The position numbers and the translations under genes were made by a program. Source: Spirogloea muscicola (Eukaryota > Streptophyta > Zygnematophyceae > Spirogloeales > Spirogloeaceae). From it: 31,493 nt of DNA. Of this stretch, positions 1 to 11,650 are shown in pieces. The notes beneath the pieces were generated by a model. The model made no database searches, was not told where the DNA came from, and saw only the letters and a program-made list of their open reading frames with translations. Positions within the stretch are counted from its first letter, which is position 1, and every line of letters begins with the position of its first letter. Where the stretch lies: NCBI GenBank assembly GCA_009602725.1, contig WELB01000269.1, forward strand, positions 61,292 to 92,784, read 5' to 3'.

Positions 1-538
<538 letters not shown>

Positions 539-540
539 NA

Positions 541-2274
541 CGGCGCAGGGCCTGCGGCAGCGGCGGCGCTGGCGGCAGCGCGCTCGTGATCTGCCACGCC
601 ACCGCTTCGCCCATCTCCACCGTCGGCCTCCAGGTCGCGCCGCCGCCGCCGCCGCCGCCACCGCCGGGCTCTGGCCATGCGGCGGCCTTGCGAGGGGAGC
701 CCACATGCATGCCTGACATCGCTGTGCAGCGCAGGTTTGGCGCGGCGCCATCCTCCTCGCCGACTTCCTCCTGGCGGCCATGGCCGGCTCGCTGGCGACG
801 GCAGCCCCGCTACGCGGCTCGACGGTCATGGAGCTCGGCGCCGGGACCGGTACTGAGCTCTACCTGCCGCTGGCATGGCCAGCCACAGGCCACCCTCATG
901 GCAGCTCCATGGCGCCTGACGTGTTTGCTAGACCTTGGTTGGTCACCTTGGCGGTGACCTTGGCGCAGTGGTTATGTTGTTGGTTTGCGCAGGGCTAGCT
1001 GGCATCGTCGCCGCGCGCGTTGCCAGCTCCGTCTTCCTCACCGGTGACTGCAGCGGCCGGCCCCCATGATGTTTGCTGTCGCTGCTCCCACTTGCTGTGC
1101 CTGCAGCGACTCCTCAAAGGATGCAGAAGCCGTGAAGGCCTGACGGCTGCCTCTACTGCTGGCGACGTCCCTTGGCAGACGCCGACGCAGCCGTCCTGGC
1201 CAACTGTGCCGCAAATGTGGAGGCCAACGCCGTGGGACACGTCGCTCGAGTCCGTCACCTGGACTGGCGCAGAAGCTGGCCCCCGCCGGTAGCCGCCGAC
1301 GTAGGTGCGCCACCAGACGGCAAGGGCGTCCAGCAGCCCTGCACCGCTGCACCAGCAGTTCTGCAGCTTCTGAGATTGAGTCCAGTTGAGCTCCAATAGC
1401 ACGAGCATCATTGTGGCACACAGTGATGGTGGGGAGAGGGCAGGCACCCAGTTATGGCTGGTCACAGGAGGACGTCGAGGCCGCTAGTCGGGCTGCCGTG
1501 CTCCTCGCTGCGGATGTGATTTATGATGACGACCTCACTGATGCGCTCTTCCAGCTGCTTGCACGCCTCATGCTGCCTGGCAGCAATAAGGTGGCCCCTT
1601 GACCATTGCAGCCTCCCCCTGCTCCTTCAACACTTCCACTCAATGCACATGCAGGGCTTACAAGCTAGAAATTATTTTGTTGAGGTTCATCAGATGTACC
1701 ACAATACCACTGATTCATATCATGATACGGTCAGCTTGCTGTCATGTGCGAGTTCCGAGAATGCAATTATGGCATCTGATTGTTTGGCTCAGTGTCCATC
1801 CTGACTGGTGAAGCTGCGATGGTGAGCAGACACTGTATTTGACCCTGGAGAAGCGCTACAACTTCTCGCTGGAGGAGCATGGCATCGTTGCGCATGGTTA
1901 TCGCAGATTTCAGGCGCAGTTTGAGCTCACTCCTGACGGCTGTGACGACTGTGCCGGCTCCTCGTCAGGAGGCAAGTCCTTAGCTATATGCACGTGGTTA
2001 CGGCCTTTGCATTTGTCAGCGACTTGCGGCTGCTCTGCAGCTATTTCCTGAGCTGACCGTTTGACTCCACTAAGAACAGGCAGATTGGTACACCGCAGGT
2101 ACAGTAGCGGCGTTGACAGACGATGCTGCAGGGGCTCCTCTAGTTGCCAAGCCCCACGCCGGTGCCAGGCTCCTGGGCCGGCGGCTGCCAGTTGCAGATA
2201 TACCGGAGCACTTTTGTGGCTACGAGCGCGGCACCAACTTGGAGCTGTGGGAGCTGCAGGCGCCACTATCATAG
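541..2274 (+). CDS. METTL22: METTL22-like protein-lysine N-methyltransferase (5' partial, 7 exons)
   Basis: Exons: <541-633, 735-849, 993-1043, 1179-1288, 1444-1590, 1830-1971, 2132-2274. They splice in one frame to about 266 residues ending in TAG at 2272. The family is class I (seven-beta-strand) SAM-dependent methyltransferases; the human member methylates the nuclear protein KIN on lysine. Seen in the sequence: HATASPISTVGLQVWRGAI (exons 1-2), the SAM-binding motif ELGAGTG at about residues 64-70, the motif-II acidic turn TDADAAV after the third intron, YGWSQEDVEAA then ADVIYDDDLTDALF (post-motif III), TLEKRYNFSLEEHG, and the C-terminal ERGTNLELWEL. All have clear counterparts in METTL22. 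The fourth donor could instead lie at 1301 (GTAGGT), adding four residues in frame. Intron 6 starts with GC (AG|GCAAGT) and only this choice keeps the frame. The true start is lost in the A tract. A TGTAA polyadenylation-type signal lies near 2515. Confidence 0.88.
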
Positions 2275-2875
2275 CATAGGGGTAGGCTGCACCAGAGCGA
2301 AACTGGGGACTAGGAGGAAGAAGTTTGACATTGTTCTGGTGCCGCTATAAGTGCCTGTTGCTGGCAGACACTTGCTCGCTATTGACGGCTTTGCAGGACA
2401 TGCCCGGCAAATTACAGCTGGATATTTCTGCAATGTCGAGAACACTTATGCTGACTGCATTGAGTTCGTACTTGCACATGCGAATGCAGATCTGGCTTGC
2501 GGATAGATGTGTCTCTGTAAGGTCGTAATACAATGGCTCTCTGAGCACCATAATTTGAACGCCCACACAGACCATGCACATAGACCAGCAAGGCCTTGGC
2601 CTGTCACGAGCTGCCAAATCAGGCCAGGTTGCGATCTTGTGAATGTCAGTCCTGGTTGACCCCCTGACATCTTGTTACTGTGGCCATCTTGGGCTGCACA
2701 CCAAGCTCCCCTTACCTGCCCGGGAATCTTCTCTGAAGTAAGGGCTGGGTGCTTGACAACTTGGCGCAACAGCTCCGTGCATAGCAGGACCTGCCCCGGA
2801 TGCTGAGCTCTATCTGCTTAGCAGTGACGAGTGTACAAAAGGGCACAGCAAACCTGCTGCTTTCCTTTTGACACA

Positions 2876-3151
2876 ATGGCTTTGGTTGCTGGTGTCCAAG
2901 CTCAGGCATTACTAAAGACTTCGAAGTGTGGTAGCACCTCTGGAATTTTGCCTGCTACTCATGGCGTAAAAATACTACTCAGACCTGGCACGGTGGCAAG
3001 AAAAACTGGCCCAGTTGCTCAGTATGCACAAGTAGCAAGCACCAACCCCCTCCCGTCTCCTCCCCCCCCCCCTCCTTCGGTCGCCCCGGACGTTTTGTGG
3101 AGCTCTACATGCCTCAAGCCAGCTCAACATGCCAGCGGCAGCCACACATAG
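2876..3151 (+). CDS. Doubtful small ORF with transit-peptide-like N-terminus
   Basis: An ATG in a reasonable context (ACACAATGGC) opens about 91 codons. The N-terminus is rich in Ala, Ser, Thr, Lys and Arg with few acidic residues (MALVAGVQAQALLKTSK), as in plastid transit peptides. A run of six prolines follows and then unconvincing sequence before the stop. A splice near the proline run into a later + strand frame (3097-3465) is possible but no convincing domain appears. No family is recognised. It lies between two confident genes and could also be untranslated DNA. Confidence 0.22.
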   Translation: MALVAGVQAQALLKTSKCGSTSGILPATHGVKILLRPGTVARKTGPVAQYAQVASTNPLPSPPPPPPSVAPDVLWSSTCLKPAQHASGSHT

Positions 3152-3549
3152 CCAACTTGAGCTGCCGCTGGAAGTCAAGGCTTGGCAGTCGCAGGCACGG
3201 CACATTTCTCGCCCAACAACACTTGAAGGATGCCTTCAGTCCAATGTGCTTACCGATCACAACTATGAGCGCCAGCGATGCAGCAAAGCTGGCTGCCTTC
3301 ACATCTTCCCCTGGACACCAACTAATGCCACAAATATGGGGACTGTATAGAATGGACGAGGCCTGCGGCACGTCCTCGTGCCCAGGTGCTGCGGCAGACT
3401 GTCTTGGAGAGCGAGGAAGAGGGAGAGGGTTTGGAAGATGGGAGAGGGACAAGAGAGAAACTTAGGCTCTGGAGGAGGCAATGGCTCCGCAAGAGGCTGC
3501 ATGAAGGAATGGGGGTGGGAGGTGGGAGTTGGCGCTGTAGTGCAGGAAC

Positions 3550-4261
<712 letters not shown>

Positions 4262-4400
4262 GGCGCGACCCGCCGCTGGGCTAGGGTTCCACGGCCGCGG
4301 CTCGCCGGTAGGGGTTTAAGACCCGCGTTCTAGGGTTGGGGGCCTCCTTCTCAGGTTTATGAGCTCCGGTTGGGCTTGGGCTTGGGCCCTCCGATGCGCG
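4262..4400 (-). promoter_or_regulatory. RPL22 upstream region with telo-box motifs
   Basis: On the coding strand two AACCCTA boxes lie at 4331-4337 and 4282-4288, with a TTAAACCCC stretch (4312-4320) between them. The AAACCCTA telo-box is an established promoter element of plant ribosomal-protein genes. Here the boxes lie within 80 bases of the RPL22 start codon, so they may sit in the 5' leader or at the promoter. Function is inferred from position and motif only. Confidence 0.5.
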
Positions 4401-4754
4401 CCACGTTGGGAGCATCGAGACCGTCGACATGCGCCCCGAACCGCACGTAAACGACCCCCTCACCTTCCCCGCAACTGTACACAGTACACACTTCTTTCTC
4501 GTATAGAAGGAAATCCCGTGTATAAGAAACAAATGTAGGCCTAATGGCCAAGTACAAAGGCAAGCGCATCTGAAGATCTACATAACCTACAGCAGATTGA
4601 CCCGCTCAATAACCACGGGTCAAAACATAAAGGTCATCAAACATAAAGGTAACTAATTGATGCATGCATATTAGATGCCAGAAACGGAGCCCTTCTGCCA
4701 CCAACTAGAGCTCGGCCAGCTTTCTGGTGCAAGGCACTAGCCTGAGCACGCTGC

Positions 4755-5052
4755 AAAGAAAGAAGAAAGTGCTCGCCCATTGAGAATAGGGGCTGGAACA
4801 ACCAGCCCGAAAAAGAATGAACAGAGTACGAGAAGGGGGCCAGGGGAAGCGCTAAGTAACAGAAACAAAGCAGCTACGAGACACTCAGTAACCCCTGCTA
4901 AGCAGCCGCAGATCAGAGATGCTGGGCTCCTGGAAGTGGGTCCCCTGGCCAGAGCCAGAGGCAGCAGCGAGGGCTCTGCCGGCACGAAGGTGCAGCGCCC
5001 GGGCCATGGACCTCTGCAGCGAGACGGCCAGGCGCATTCGATACACTTGCGC
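4755..5052 (-). mobile_element. 5'-truncated retroelement fragment: C-terminal ORF end plus 3' tail
   Basis: On the minus strand an open frame reads LAQVYRMRLAVSLQRSMARA and LHLRAGRALAAASG and ends DLRLLSRGY with a stop at 4885-4887. It is followed by the dispersed 3' tail (GGGCTGG...CCAGCCC hairpin, ending at a CCCAT(T/A)GAG...GGGCGAGC box). The same ORF end plus tail occurs at 5190-5625 and 13740-14222. Shared 3' ends with different 5' break points are what non-LTR retroelement copies look like. The element class is inferred; no reverse-transcriptase core is visible. Confidence 0.6.
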
Positions 5053-5189
5053 CAGCAAAACAGGAGGAAAAAAAATCGTCGTCGCAAGAGCGACAGTTTT
5101 GCAACTGGCAAGAAAAGTCGTATAGACCTCCTTGGCTTGAATTTGGCCACCAAATTATCTAATGTACACCGCGCGCATTGCCTCTTGTT

Positions 5190-5625
5190 CATTCTTTTGT
5201 GGACTGGCTTTTCACGGCTGGCTTTTCCCGCTCGCCATCGACACCCACGGGGCGTTGGGCGCTCGGTGGCTCGAGCTTCTCAACCAGCTCTCGGGTCACG
5301 CCATACATCCCGCCGATACCATGGGAAGCCGGTGGACTTCCATGCAGCAGGCTCGCTCGCGCAGGTGTACCGCATGCTTGTCTGTCACGCTGTAGAGGTC
5401 CATGGCGCGCGCGCTGCATCTGCGTGCCGGTCGCACTACCAGGAGCCCAGATTTTCTGACCTACGGCTGCTTAGCAGGGCTTATTGAGTCTTCCGTAGCT
5501 GCTTAGTTCCTTATGTGCTAGCTTTTTTAGCGCTTTCCCTAGCCACTTCGAATTTTGTACATTCTTTTTGGGCTGGCCTTTCGCAGCCCCTATCCTCTAT
5601 GGACGAGCACTTCTCTCTTTCATGG
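5190..5625 (+). mobile_element. Retroelement fragment, second copy, frameshifted
   Basis: The plus strand encodes FPLAIDTHGALGARWLELLN, then after a frame change AAGSLAQVYRM, a further frame change with a stop inside LSVTLxRSMARALHLRAG, and the end SDLRLLSRAY. The 3' tail follows from about 5488, with the TTTTTGGGCTGGCCTTTCGC / AGCCCC hairpin near 5567-5595. It lies head to head with the copy at 4755-5052. The frame changes and the internal stop show it is a dead copy. Confidence 0.6.
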
Positions 5626-6261
5626 CACTCCCCCCCTTTTGAGTACCAACATATCAGCGGGCTTAGTAAGTACTCAAGCCAAGCTTTATGTCATGGTCAA
5701 CGCTCTTCCTCTTACCAATGCATGTGATAGCTATAAGTTGTTGCAATGGCCTGTGTAAGAACGCTTTTGCATATGCTGGATATAGCTTGTCGAAGTCCAG
5801 CCTGAAGAAGAACGAACAAGGTCCAATGGAGCCTTTCAAAGTAAACCACTGAGTGGATGACCACCACAAAGGCCGCTCAGTTTTCCCTCATCAGCAGTCG
5901 CAAGTTAATCAAGTAGCACTTATAGCTGCTCTCGGATGAACGAGCCATCACTCAGCTAGAAAGCTCGTGTTTAAGTACTGCCGACTTCCTGACACCAGCC
6001 CACATACTCGTGGTCATATAATCACATGGCGCAATGCTCAATGTGCCGTGTGGCATTCACTGCTGCCTTCTATGAAATTTCCCAATCTCTACAGACACCG
6101 TCCTTTCAATACACTTGCACACAAGAAGACATGCTTCTCGGTGTTTTTCTCCGGCTAGCATCCTCACAGCCACTGCCCTTGAAGGAGGGCAGTCGGTGCT
6201 TTCTCAAGTGTCTACTCTAGGCAAAATTTTCTTTACGACCAACTGTCCCCTTACCATTTGC

Positions 6262-6636
6262 CCCGTACTGAGGCCCTTGTCAAGAGCACATTGGAGAGAC
6301 ACAAAAATAGACGCTTCCAGTAGAGGGAGGTGGCAGTGAGAGGCCAGCCCAGAAAAGAGAATGAACGAAGTTCGAAGGGGTCAGAGAAAGCTCTCTTCCC
6401 GTTATAAGGAGCTCGCTTCCTCCTCCTCAACTGCATTTTTGAGTGGCGGTAGTGAAGCCCTTGTCAAGAGCACATCGCAGACAAGAAAGAGAAGACGCTT
6501 CCAGTGGAGGGCGGTGGCAGTGAGAGGCCAGCCCAGAAAATGAACAGAAAATGATCGAATTCCGAAGACATCAGAGGAAGCTCTCTTCCCGTTCAAAGGA
6601 GCTCGCTCCTCAGCTGCATAATTGAGTGGCGGCACT
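6262..6636. repeat. Tandem duplication of a ~185-bp repeat-derived unit
   Basis: Units at about 6262-6449 and 6450-6636 run in parallel: GAGGCCCTTGTCAAGAGCACA / GAAGCCCTTGTCAAGAGCACA, then GACGCTTCCAGT-GAGGG, GGTGGCAGTGAGAGGCCAGC, AAGCTCTCTTCCCGTT, GGAGCTCGCT and CTGCAT--TTGAGTGGCGG. Each unit contains one minus-oriented copy of the dispersed tail. The units differ by scattered substitutions and small indels, so the duplication is not recent. Confidence 0.75.
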
Positions 6637-6639
6637 GGC

Positions 6640-7112
6640 TGTGACTGGCCTGCCTTAAGAATGTGCATGAAATCTGAGGAGAAGAAGGTACGTGAGCGTG
6701 TCGCACTGGCCTGTGTAGCATGCGTGGACGTGCCACTGGCCGATGAGTTTTTGAGAAGTTATATGTCTTCCTGGGCTTGATGCTCTTACAGCTATCTCCT
6801 CCTGCTGAGGAGCTTATGATTGATCTTGCTGTGTCCAGTCAGTGATTGGCCATTATGGAGAAGCTCCGTTGTTACACTCCTCTCCTTTGTTGAGCCGCTT
6901 CTCGCTTGAGTCTTTGAGCTCGCATTGGAGGGCATTTTCTTGGACCAGAGACTTCTTGATCAGCGGCATGTCTCACAAGACCCTGCACAGGTCAATGGAT
7001 TAGCAGGACCTATGGTGTCAAGCGTCCTTTGATTATATCTGCATTTAACAAGGGAGCCGACCAGTATCCACCATCTCCCTTGTACGACTAGCTTTTGTAA
7101 TTTCTTGCATAG
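6640..7112. other. Spacer without recognisable gene
   Basis: AT-richer sequence with stops in all frames at short intervals. No repeat copy, RNA gene or conserved peptide was recognised. Confidence 0.5.
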
Positions 7113-8380
7113 TCATAATATGGCCAGTATTGTCTTTGTGAGAAATGCTCTCTGTTCCAAAGCAACGCTCTGTATGGTGCGGAACGCTCTTGAGGAGTTC
7201 AGGAGCTCAGGAGCTTCGCCCTTGAGGGCTATGTCCATATAAGCATCTGCAACACTTGCTGCAACCCTGCTTTTATGGAATCCAAAAAGGGAATCCAGCA
7301 GAACCTCGCTCATCTTCAAGGGACTTCTACTCACAACTTTGTGGTCGCAGATTCTGAAATAAGCACCGTCACTGGTGCCTTAACTGCCTTAGGAGGTCTG
7401 ATAGCCAGCATACAAAAGCTCAAACAAAAACTCTAAATAACGATCACATTTCTCCATATAGTAGAGGGCACAATCTACCTTCTTGAACAGAGCACGGCTC
7501 CACTTAAAGTCGGCCAATATTGGTCTTGCATCGTCAGGAGCCACTTGCGTCGCTTGGGGTTGGAAGTTCAACCCCAGACCTCCTACCTCCTTCTACATTT
7601 GTTTCTTATACACGAATTTTTCCTTCTGGCAGGGTCAACATCAGCAACCAGCCCAAAGGAAGGTGAAATCCACTAGATGGTAGCTATCACCTTTGTCAGC
7701 TTGACCATTGGTGTAGCTCTCGAATGGCGCACCCAGTTCCTGACTTCACTGGATTTCCTTGCCATGAGATACTCGGCTATGGGGGCTGCAGTCCGCACCT
7801 CCCCAATTGCCCTGCATAATAGAGTGGCAGCACGGCAAACAGACCGATTGCCGACTTGAATATTCCTCAACTGCTTCACTGCTTCAAGAAGGAAGAAGCA
7901 GAAGATGCGCCATCCACCAGGTGTCAGGTGCCTGGGTAGATCTCGGCCCTTGCCACAGAAGGCTTCATATGTCTGAATTGCTACAGTATCAAGACCTGCT
8001 TCCGTCATTGGAAGCAAACGTCCTGGCATTTCAGCCCAGACTTCCGGTTGTGCGTAGGCCGCTGACAAAGAGTCCCCAAGAGCCGTGCTGGACATCTTTG
8101 CGTTATCCTCTCTTCTCGGGCGGGGCTCTTGGAACACCTGAAGACTAGCAAATACTTGCCTCCTACCTGTGCACCAAAGGGTGGACGACTTTGTCCCTCA
8201 TAGTCATCGCTGTCTAAACAACTAGCTTCAAGGTGGCCTGGATTGGATATCCCCCCTCTCTGTTGTAAGCCACGCCTGCCACCACGAGCATGGCCGAAAC
8301 ATGTCAGGTGCATCAAGCAATCCCTCTTCCCATCCTTTGAGGCCAGTTGAACGAAGTGCTCCAATAACAAGAGTAGCAAG
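7113..8380 (-). CDS. Hypothetical multi-segment gene, model unresolved (possibly decayed)
   Basis: Three minus-strand segments look protein-coding but match no family I recognise. Segment 1 (about 8167-8379) reads LASKDGKRDCLMHLTCFGHA then YEGQSRPPFGAQ. Segment 2 (7691-8137) begins VFQEPRPRRED and includes AAYAQPEVWAEMPGRLLPMT, GWRIFCFFLLEAVKQLRN and AATLLCRAIGEVRTAAPIAE, ending LTK before a GTGATA donor. Segment 3 (7113 to about 7370) contains EVLLDSLFGFHKSRVAAS and AYMDIALKGEAPELLNSS. Segments 1 and 2 join in frame only by removing 29 bases (8138-8166) with perfect GT...CAG borders, which is very short for an intron. The join from segment 2 to 3, with a possible exon near 7480-7530, could not be phased. 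It may be a real gene with tiny introns or a frameshifted relic, perhaps of a mobile element. Confidence 0.35.
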
Positions 8381-8935
8381 TCACAAATTGCAGCGCATTA
8401 TGGAAGAGTCAGGAACTCATGAACGAATGACCTCAAATAGAGTCTCTTAGAAGTATTCACCTTGAAAGTACAATGATATCAGTAGCAGCTGTAACCCTTA
8501 AACATATTTAATTGACAACCGATCTAGCACAAGACAGCTCAGTCGCTCACCCAAAAAAATAAGCCGAGGCACAACGCCTCATATGCAATGTCACAGGCAA
8601 ATGGCGTGGAGATAACTGAATACGCGACACCTCACGCAACCATCCATATGCTTACAAACTGTGCGTCGTCACACAAGACACAAACCTGCCTTGGGTGCAT
8701 GCCGATCTGCAGGTCTGCCCACGGAGTTCTCAAGGTAAGGCTCCCTGATTGCTAGTGTGCCTCTTGTCCACGATCAAGCCCTCCTGGCACGCTCTGCAGC
8801 GGGCGACGCCGCCTCAGCAGCGGCGGCGTCGCCAGCGTCGACCCTGGCTTAGGTCCACTCCAAGGCAGGGCACGCGGTTGCTGGCGCGCCTCGTGGCAAG
8901 AGAGAAGTCGCGCGCGGTGCGCATGAGAATGCGGA
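8381..8935. other. Spacer with a strong GC hairpin
   Basis: No gene was recognised. At 8802-8833 lies a perfect 12-bp inverted repeat (GGCGACGCCGCC / GGCGGCGTCGCC) around the 8-base loop TCAGCAGC. The short plus-strand ORF over it is Arg-rich low-complexity sequence and is not supported. Confidence 0.5.
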
Positions 8936-8990
8936 TGCTGATATTATAAGAGCGGCTGTACAGAGGGTGTTCATGACTATATTGCGAGTT
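8936..8990. repeat. Dispersed repeat shared with 28041-28130
   Basis: The string AGAGCGGCTGTA followed by GGAGGGTGTTCATGACTATATT-GCG recurs at 28070-28128 as AGAGCGGCTGTA, an inserted stretch of about 20 bases, then GGAGGGTGTTCATGACCATATTAGCG. Both copies are in the same orientation. The second lies in an intron of the F-box gene. Confidence 0.65.
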
Positions 8991-9099
8991 TTAAACCATG
9001 AAAGGAGAGGGAGCCGAGCAAGCCAGTACGCACTGTAACAAGAATATGGAGAGAAATAACAGGGGCTGTGGTAATAAGACGACAAATACTTGACCGAAG

Positions 9100-9322
9100 G
9101 AATGGAGTGTACATTGTGGCATGGAGGGCCTGAATGGCCAAATACAGAAGGCAAGTTGAAGGGGGTTCTAGTATCCCCGAGCGAGTGAACATATACATAT
9201 CTGCCAGACTTATCTGGGGCGCCGGAGCTCAAGCGAGTGTCTTGGCTTAGTGCTTGCCCAGCACGCTGATGTATGGCTCGCTCCAGGCTCAGGCTGCGCT
9301 GCAAAGTAAGCGAGAGCCGCAT
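9100..9322 (-). mobile_element. Retroelement fragment, diverged copy
   Basis: On the minus strand the peptide MRLSLTLQRSLSLERAIHQR followed by AGQAL aligns with RMRLAVSLQRSMARALHLRAGRAL of the other copies. Downstream (about 9110-9160) GGCCTGAATGGCCAAATACA resembles GGCCTAATGGCCAAGTACAA at about 4537. The homology is short and the copy is more decayed than those at 4.8-5.6 and 13.7-14.2 kb. Confidence 0.45.
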
Positions 9323-9554
9323 ATATCATAAGCATACTGCTTTATAAGCACCCGACTCTGGGCGGGACAGTAGTATGCCCTAAGCTACCGGCCCGACTAT
9401 GAGGGCGCGCATCGACAAGGTGGGCCAGGCGATGGAGGAGGAAGGATCACTTAGTACCGTAGCCGCCATTGAATGTCCACAGTGCATGGACAAAAGCGGT
9501 CTGCATGGGGGTTGCTCTTGTGCTCCTTGTCGTTCTCTTGAGTCGCTCTTGAAA

Positions 9555-9835
9555 AGCTGTCTACATTTTGGGCTGGCCTCTTGCAGCCACCGCCGTACGC
9601 TAGAAAGAGCCGCTCTCCTTGTCCGCACCTTCGCTGCTGCCTCTGGTTTCTGCAGAGCGATCCTTTACCGCCCTCTATCTATTCCAATCTGCATTTGCTG
9701 ACTGAATATTACTGAGCATCCACTCGCAAACTACACAAGTACTAGCTTCGTAGAATTTGCGCCTTTCGGCCCTTTCAGACTTCGTCAAGCCTTTGGGCTG
9801 GCCTCTCACAGCCATTGCCTCACATTGAAGATCTT
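9555..9835 (+). repeat. Two dispersed 3'-tail copies
   Basis: TTTTGGGCTGGCCTCTTGCA / GCCACCGCC begins near 9566 and TTTGGGCTGGCCTCTCACAG / CCATTGCCTCACATTGAAGA near 9793. Both show the GGCTG...CAGCC stem of the family tail. Small ORFs running across them are not supported as genes. Confidence 0.6.
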
Positions 9836-9839
9836 TTTA

Positions 9840-11390
9840 TCTTTGTAGTATTGCTCCTTTCTTTCTGCATCCGTTTGTCGCCCAGCCAGGCACAGTTGGC
9901 ATGGGTTCCCAGTTGGAAGCGTCAGTTTAGTATGACGTCAAGGAGGAGGCGGCCTTGTCTGAGGGGTGACACTTCTAGCCTCATTTTCAGCTTGCCGTGT
10001 TTTTAGTTACCGGCATGATGCCCCACACCTCCACGACCGGATGGTCATCAGCGTTGCGAAAGAAGACAGCGTCTCTTAGTAGTTTGCCAAAGGCATTCAG
10101 CTCACCTCCCTCAACACATCTAAGCACTTAGGCGACCAAACAAGTTTTCATCAGCAGATCTAGGCCCACACTTGCACTGCTGGATGCCGGCCAAGCAAAG
10201 GTGGGGACCGACATGGTGGTGGACTGCCGTTTGGAAATGGTCATCAGGAGCCGAAAAAATCCGTCTAAGAAAGAAAGGCGCGCGGTGCGCACCATTCTGT
10301 AGGAAGTATATTTCTCTGGGAATGTTCCTCAAGAGTTATGACGAGAAAGCCCTTCTAGTGCCTATGCGATGCACGTCAAACGACTTGGGCAGGCCATTGA
10401 TAAAGCCCCCTGCTCTAAGAATGCTCTAACTATATCTGCCGCCAGCACGTGGACAAGCATGTTGGAGAGGGAGCTACCTACTGTGGTGGAGTGCTCAGGT
10501 ACCACCATTAGATAACTACCATAACCTAGTCAACAGCTAGGAAATGTATTCACATAGGACCTATTTTGGCCGTTTGATGCAAGCCACATAAGACTATTCA
10601 CTGCAAGCAGATCTTTTAAGTCTCCAGCGATTAGCATTGGTAAGGTACTCGGTTTGCACATAGCTTGTGAAGCTTGGCACACTCATGTAAGCAACACCAA
10701 GTGAAAGATTCTGAAAGGTTCGCCACATCATGCATTACATTACATGCCATGTCCTTTTCTGTATACACAGTACTTGCATCACTTGTTGACTCAGTATATG
10801 TAAATTAGACAGATGCGCAAGGAGACATGCAACTAGTAATTTCACCACAGTAGTGGGGAATGCCGTGTACATGCATGCATGCAGGACGAGCCTTGCTTTT
10901 CACAACTAAGAACAGCTGTCGAGATGATGAGCCAGCCTCTTATGAGCACCTGCAAGGTGTGGACTGTGAGTGCCTAAGGTTGGAAGTTTGCAAGTCCGAT
11001 TGTGTTGTCTAGGTGTCGTCCAGTATAACGGCCCAGATTGGACAGAATGTCCACGACAGTTGCCGCCTGCTCCTGAGGTGTACTTGGTGTCTGGTGACGT
11101 ATCCAATAACAACATGTCCGCATTTAGTCAGTACCATTGGGCTAAATCAGATTCAGATAAAGAGCAAACAGCAGCTTCTGCCGGAGCGGAGATTGCGTGA
11201 TGAGGCTGCCAATGGATGCTGCTGTGACAAGCAGTCGAGCGGTCACCAATTTCTCACCTGTAGAATTGGATAGAGCAGCGTGGTGACCTGGGATTGCAGA
11301 CTGGACCGAATATCCACAACACCTGGGACTGCAGCCAAGGATGGCAAAATAGTATGATTGCGAAGCAGCCAAGGGCGTGCGCAGGGGTGA
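9840..11390. other. Spacer without recognisable gene
   Basis: Several ORFs of 60-90 codons occur on both strands, none with a recognised motif, transit peptide or splice partner. Two short stretches near 11030 and 11305 (GACAGAATGTCCACGACA versus GACCGAATATCCACAACA) are similar and may be an old duplication. No RNA gene was recognised. Confidence 0.5.
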
Positions 11391-11398
11391 TGAGCAGG

Positions 11399-11618
11399 CT
11401 AATTCGCACATGTGCCTTGCTGTTGCTTTGGCACGATACCGACATTGATGCGTGTGGTACTGAAGGGCTCACTTTGCTGCAGCAACCGGATCGCTTCGAA
11501 AGCAGACTGCTGAACTGGTCCTGATGTCGACGCTGAGAGCTGCTGAAGCAGCCACAGGAGCTCAGCCGCCCTCACTGTGGCGGCCGAGCTCGCGTTCAAA
11601 TTTACATTCACTTGAGGG

Positions 11619-11650
<32 letters not shown>

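Noticed and set aside
4780-5487. 235-codon plus-strand ORF
   Set aside because: It crosses two retroelement copies of opposite orientation; only its end (FHAAGSLAQVYRM...) is the true retroelement frame.
10970-11411. Two similar short peptides (GHSVQSG / GYSVQSA) on the minus strand near 11030 and 11310
   Set aside because: The similarity is short and the frames around it have no splice logic; at most an old DNA duplication.
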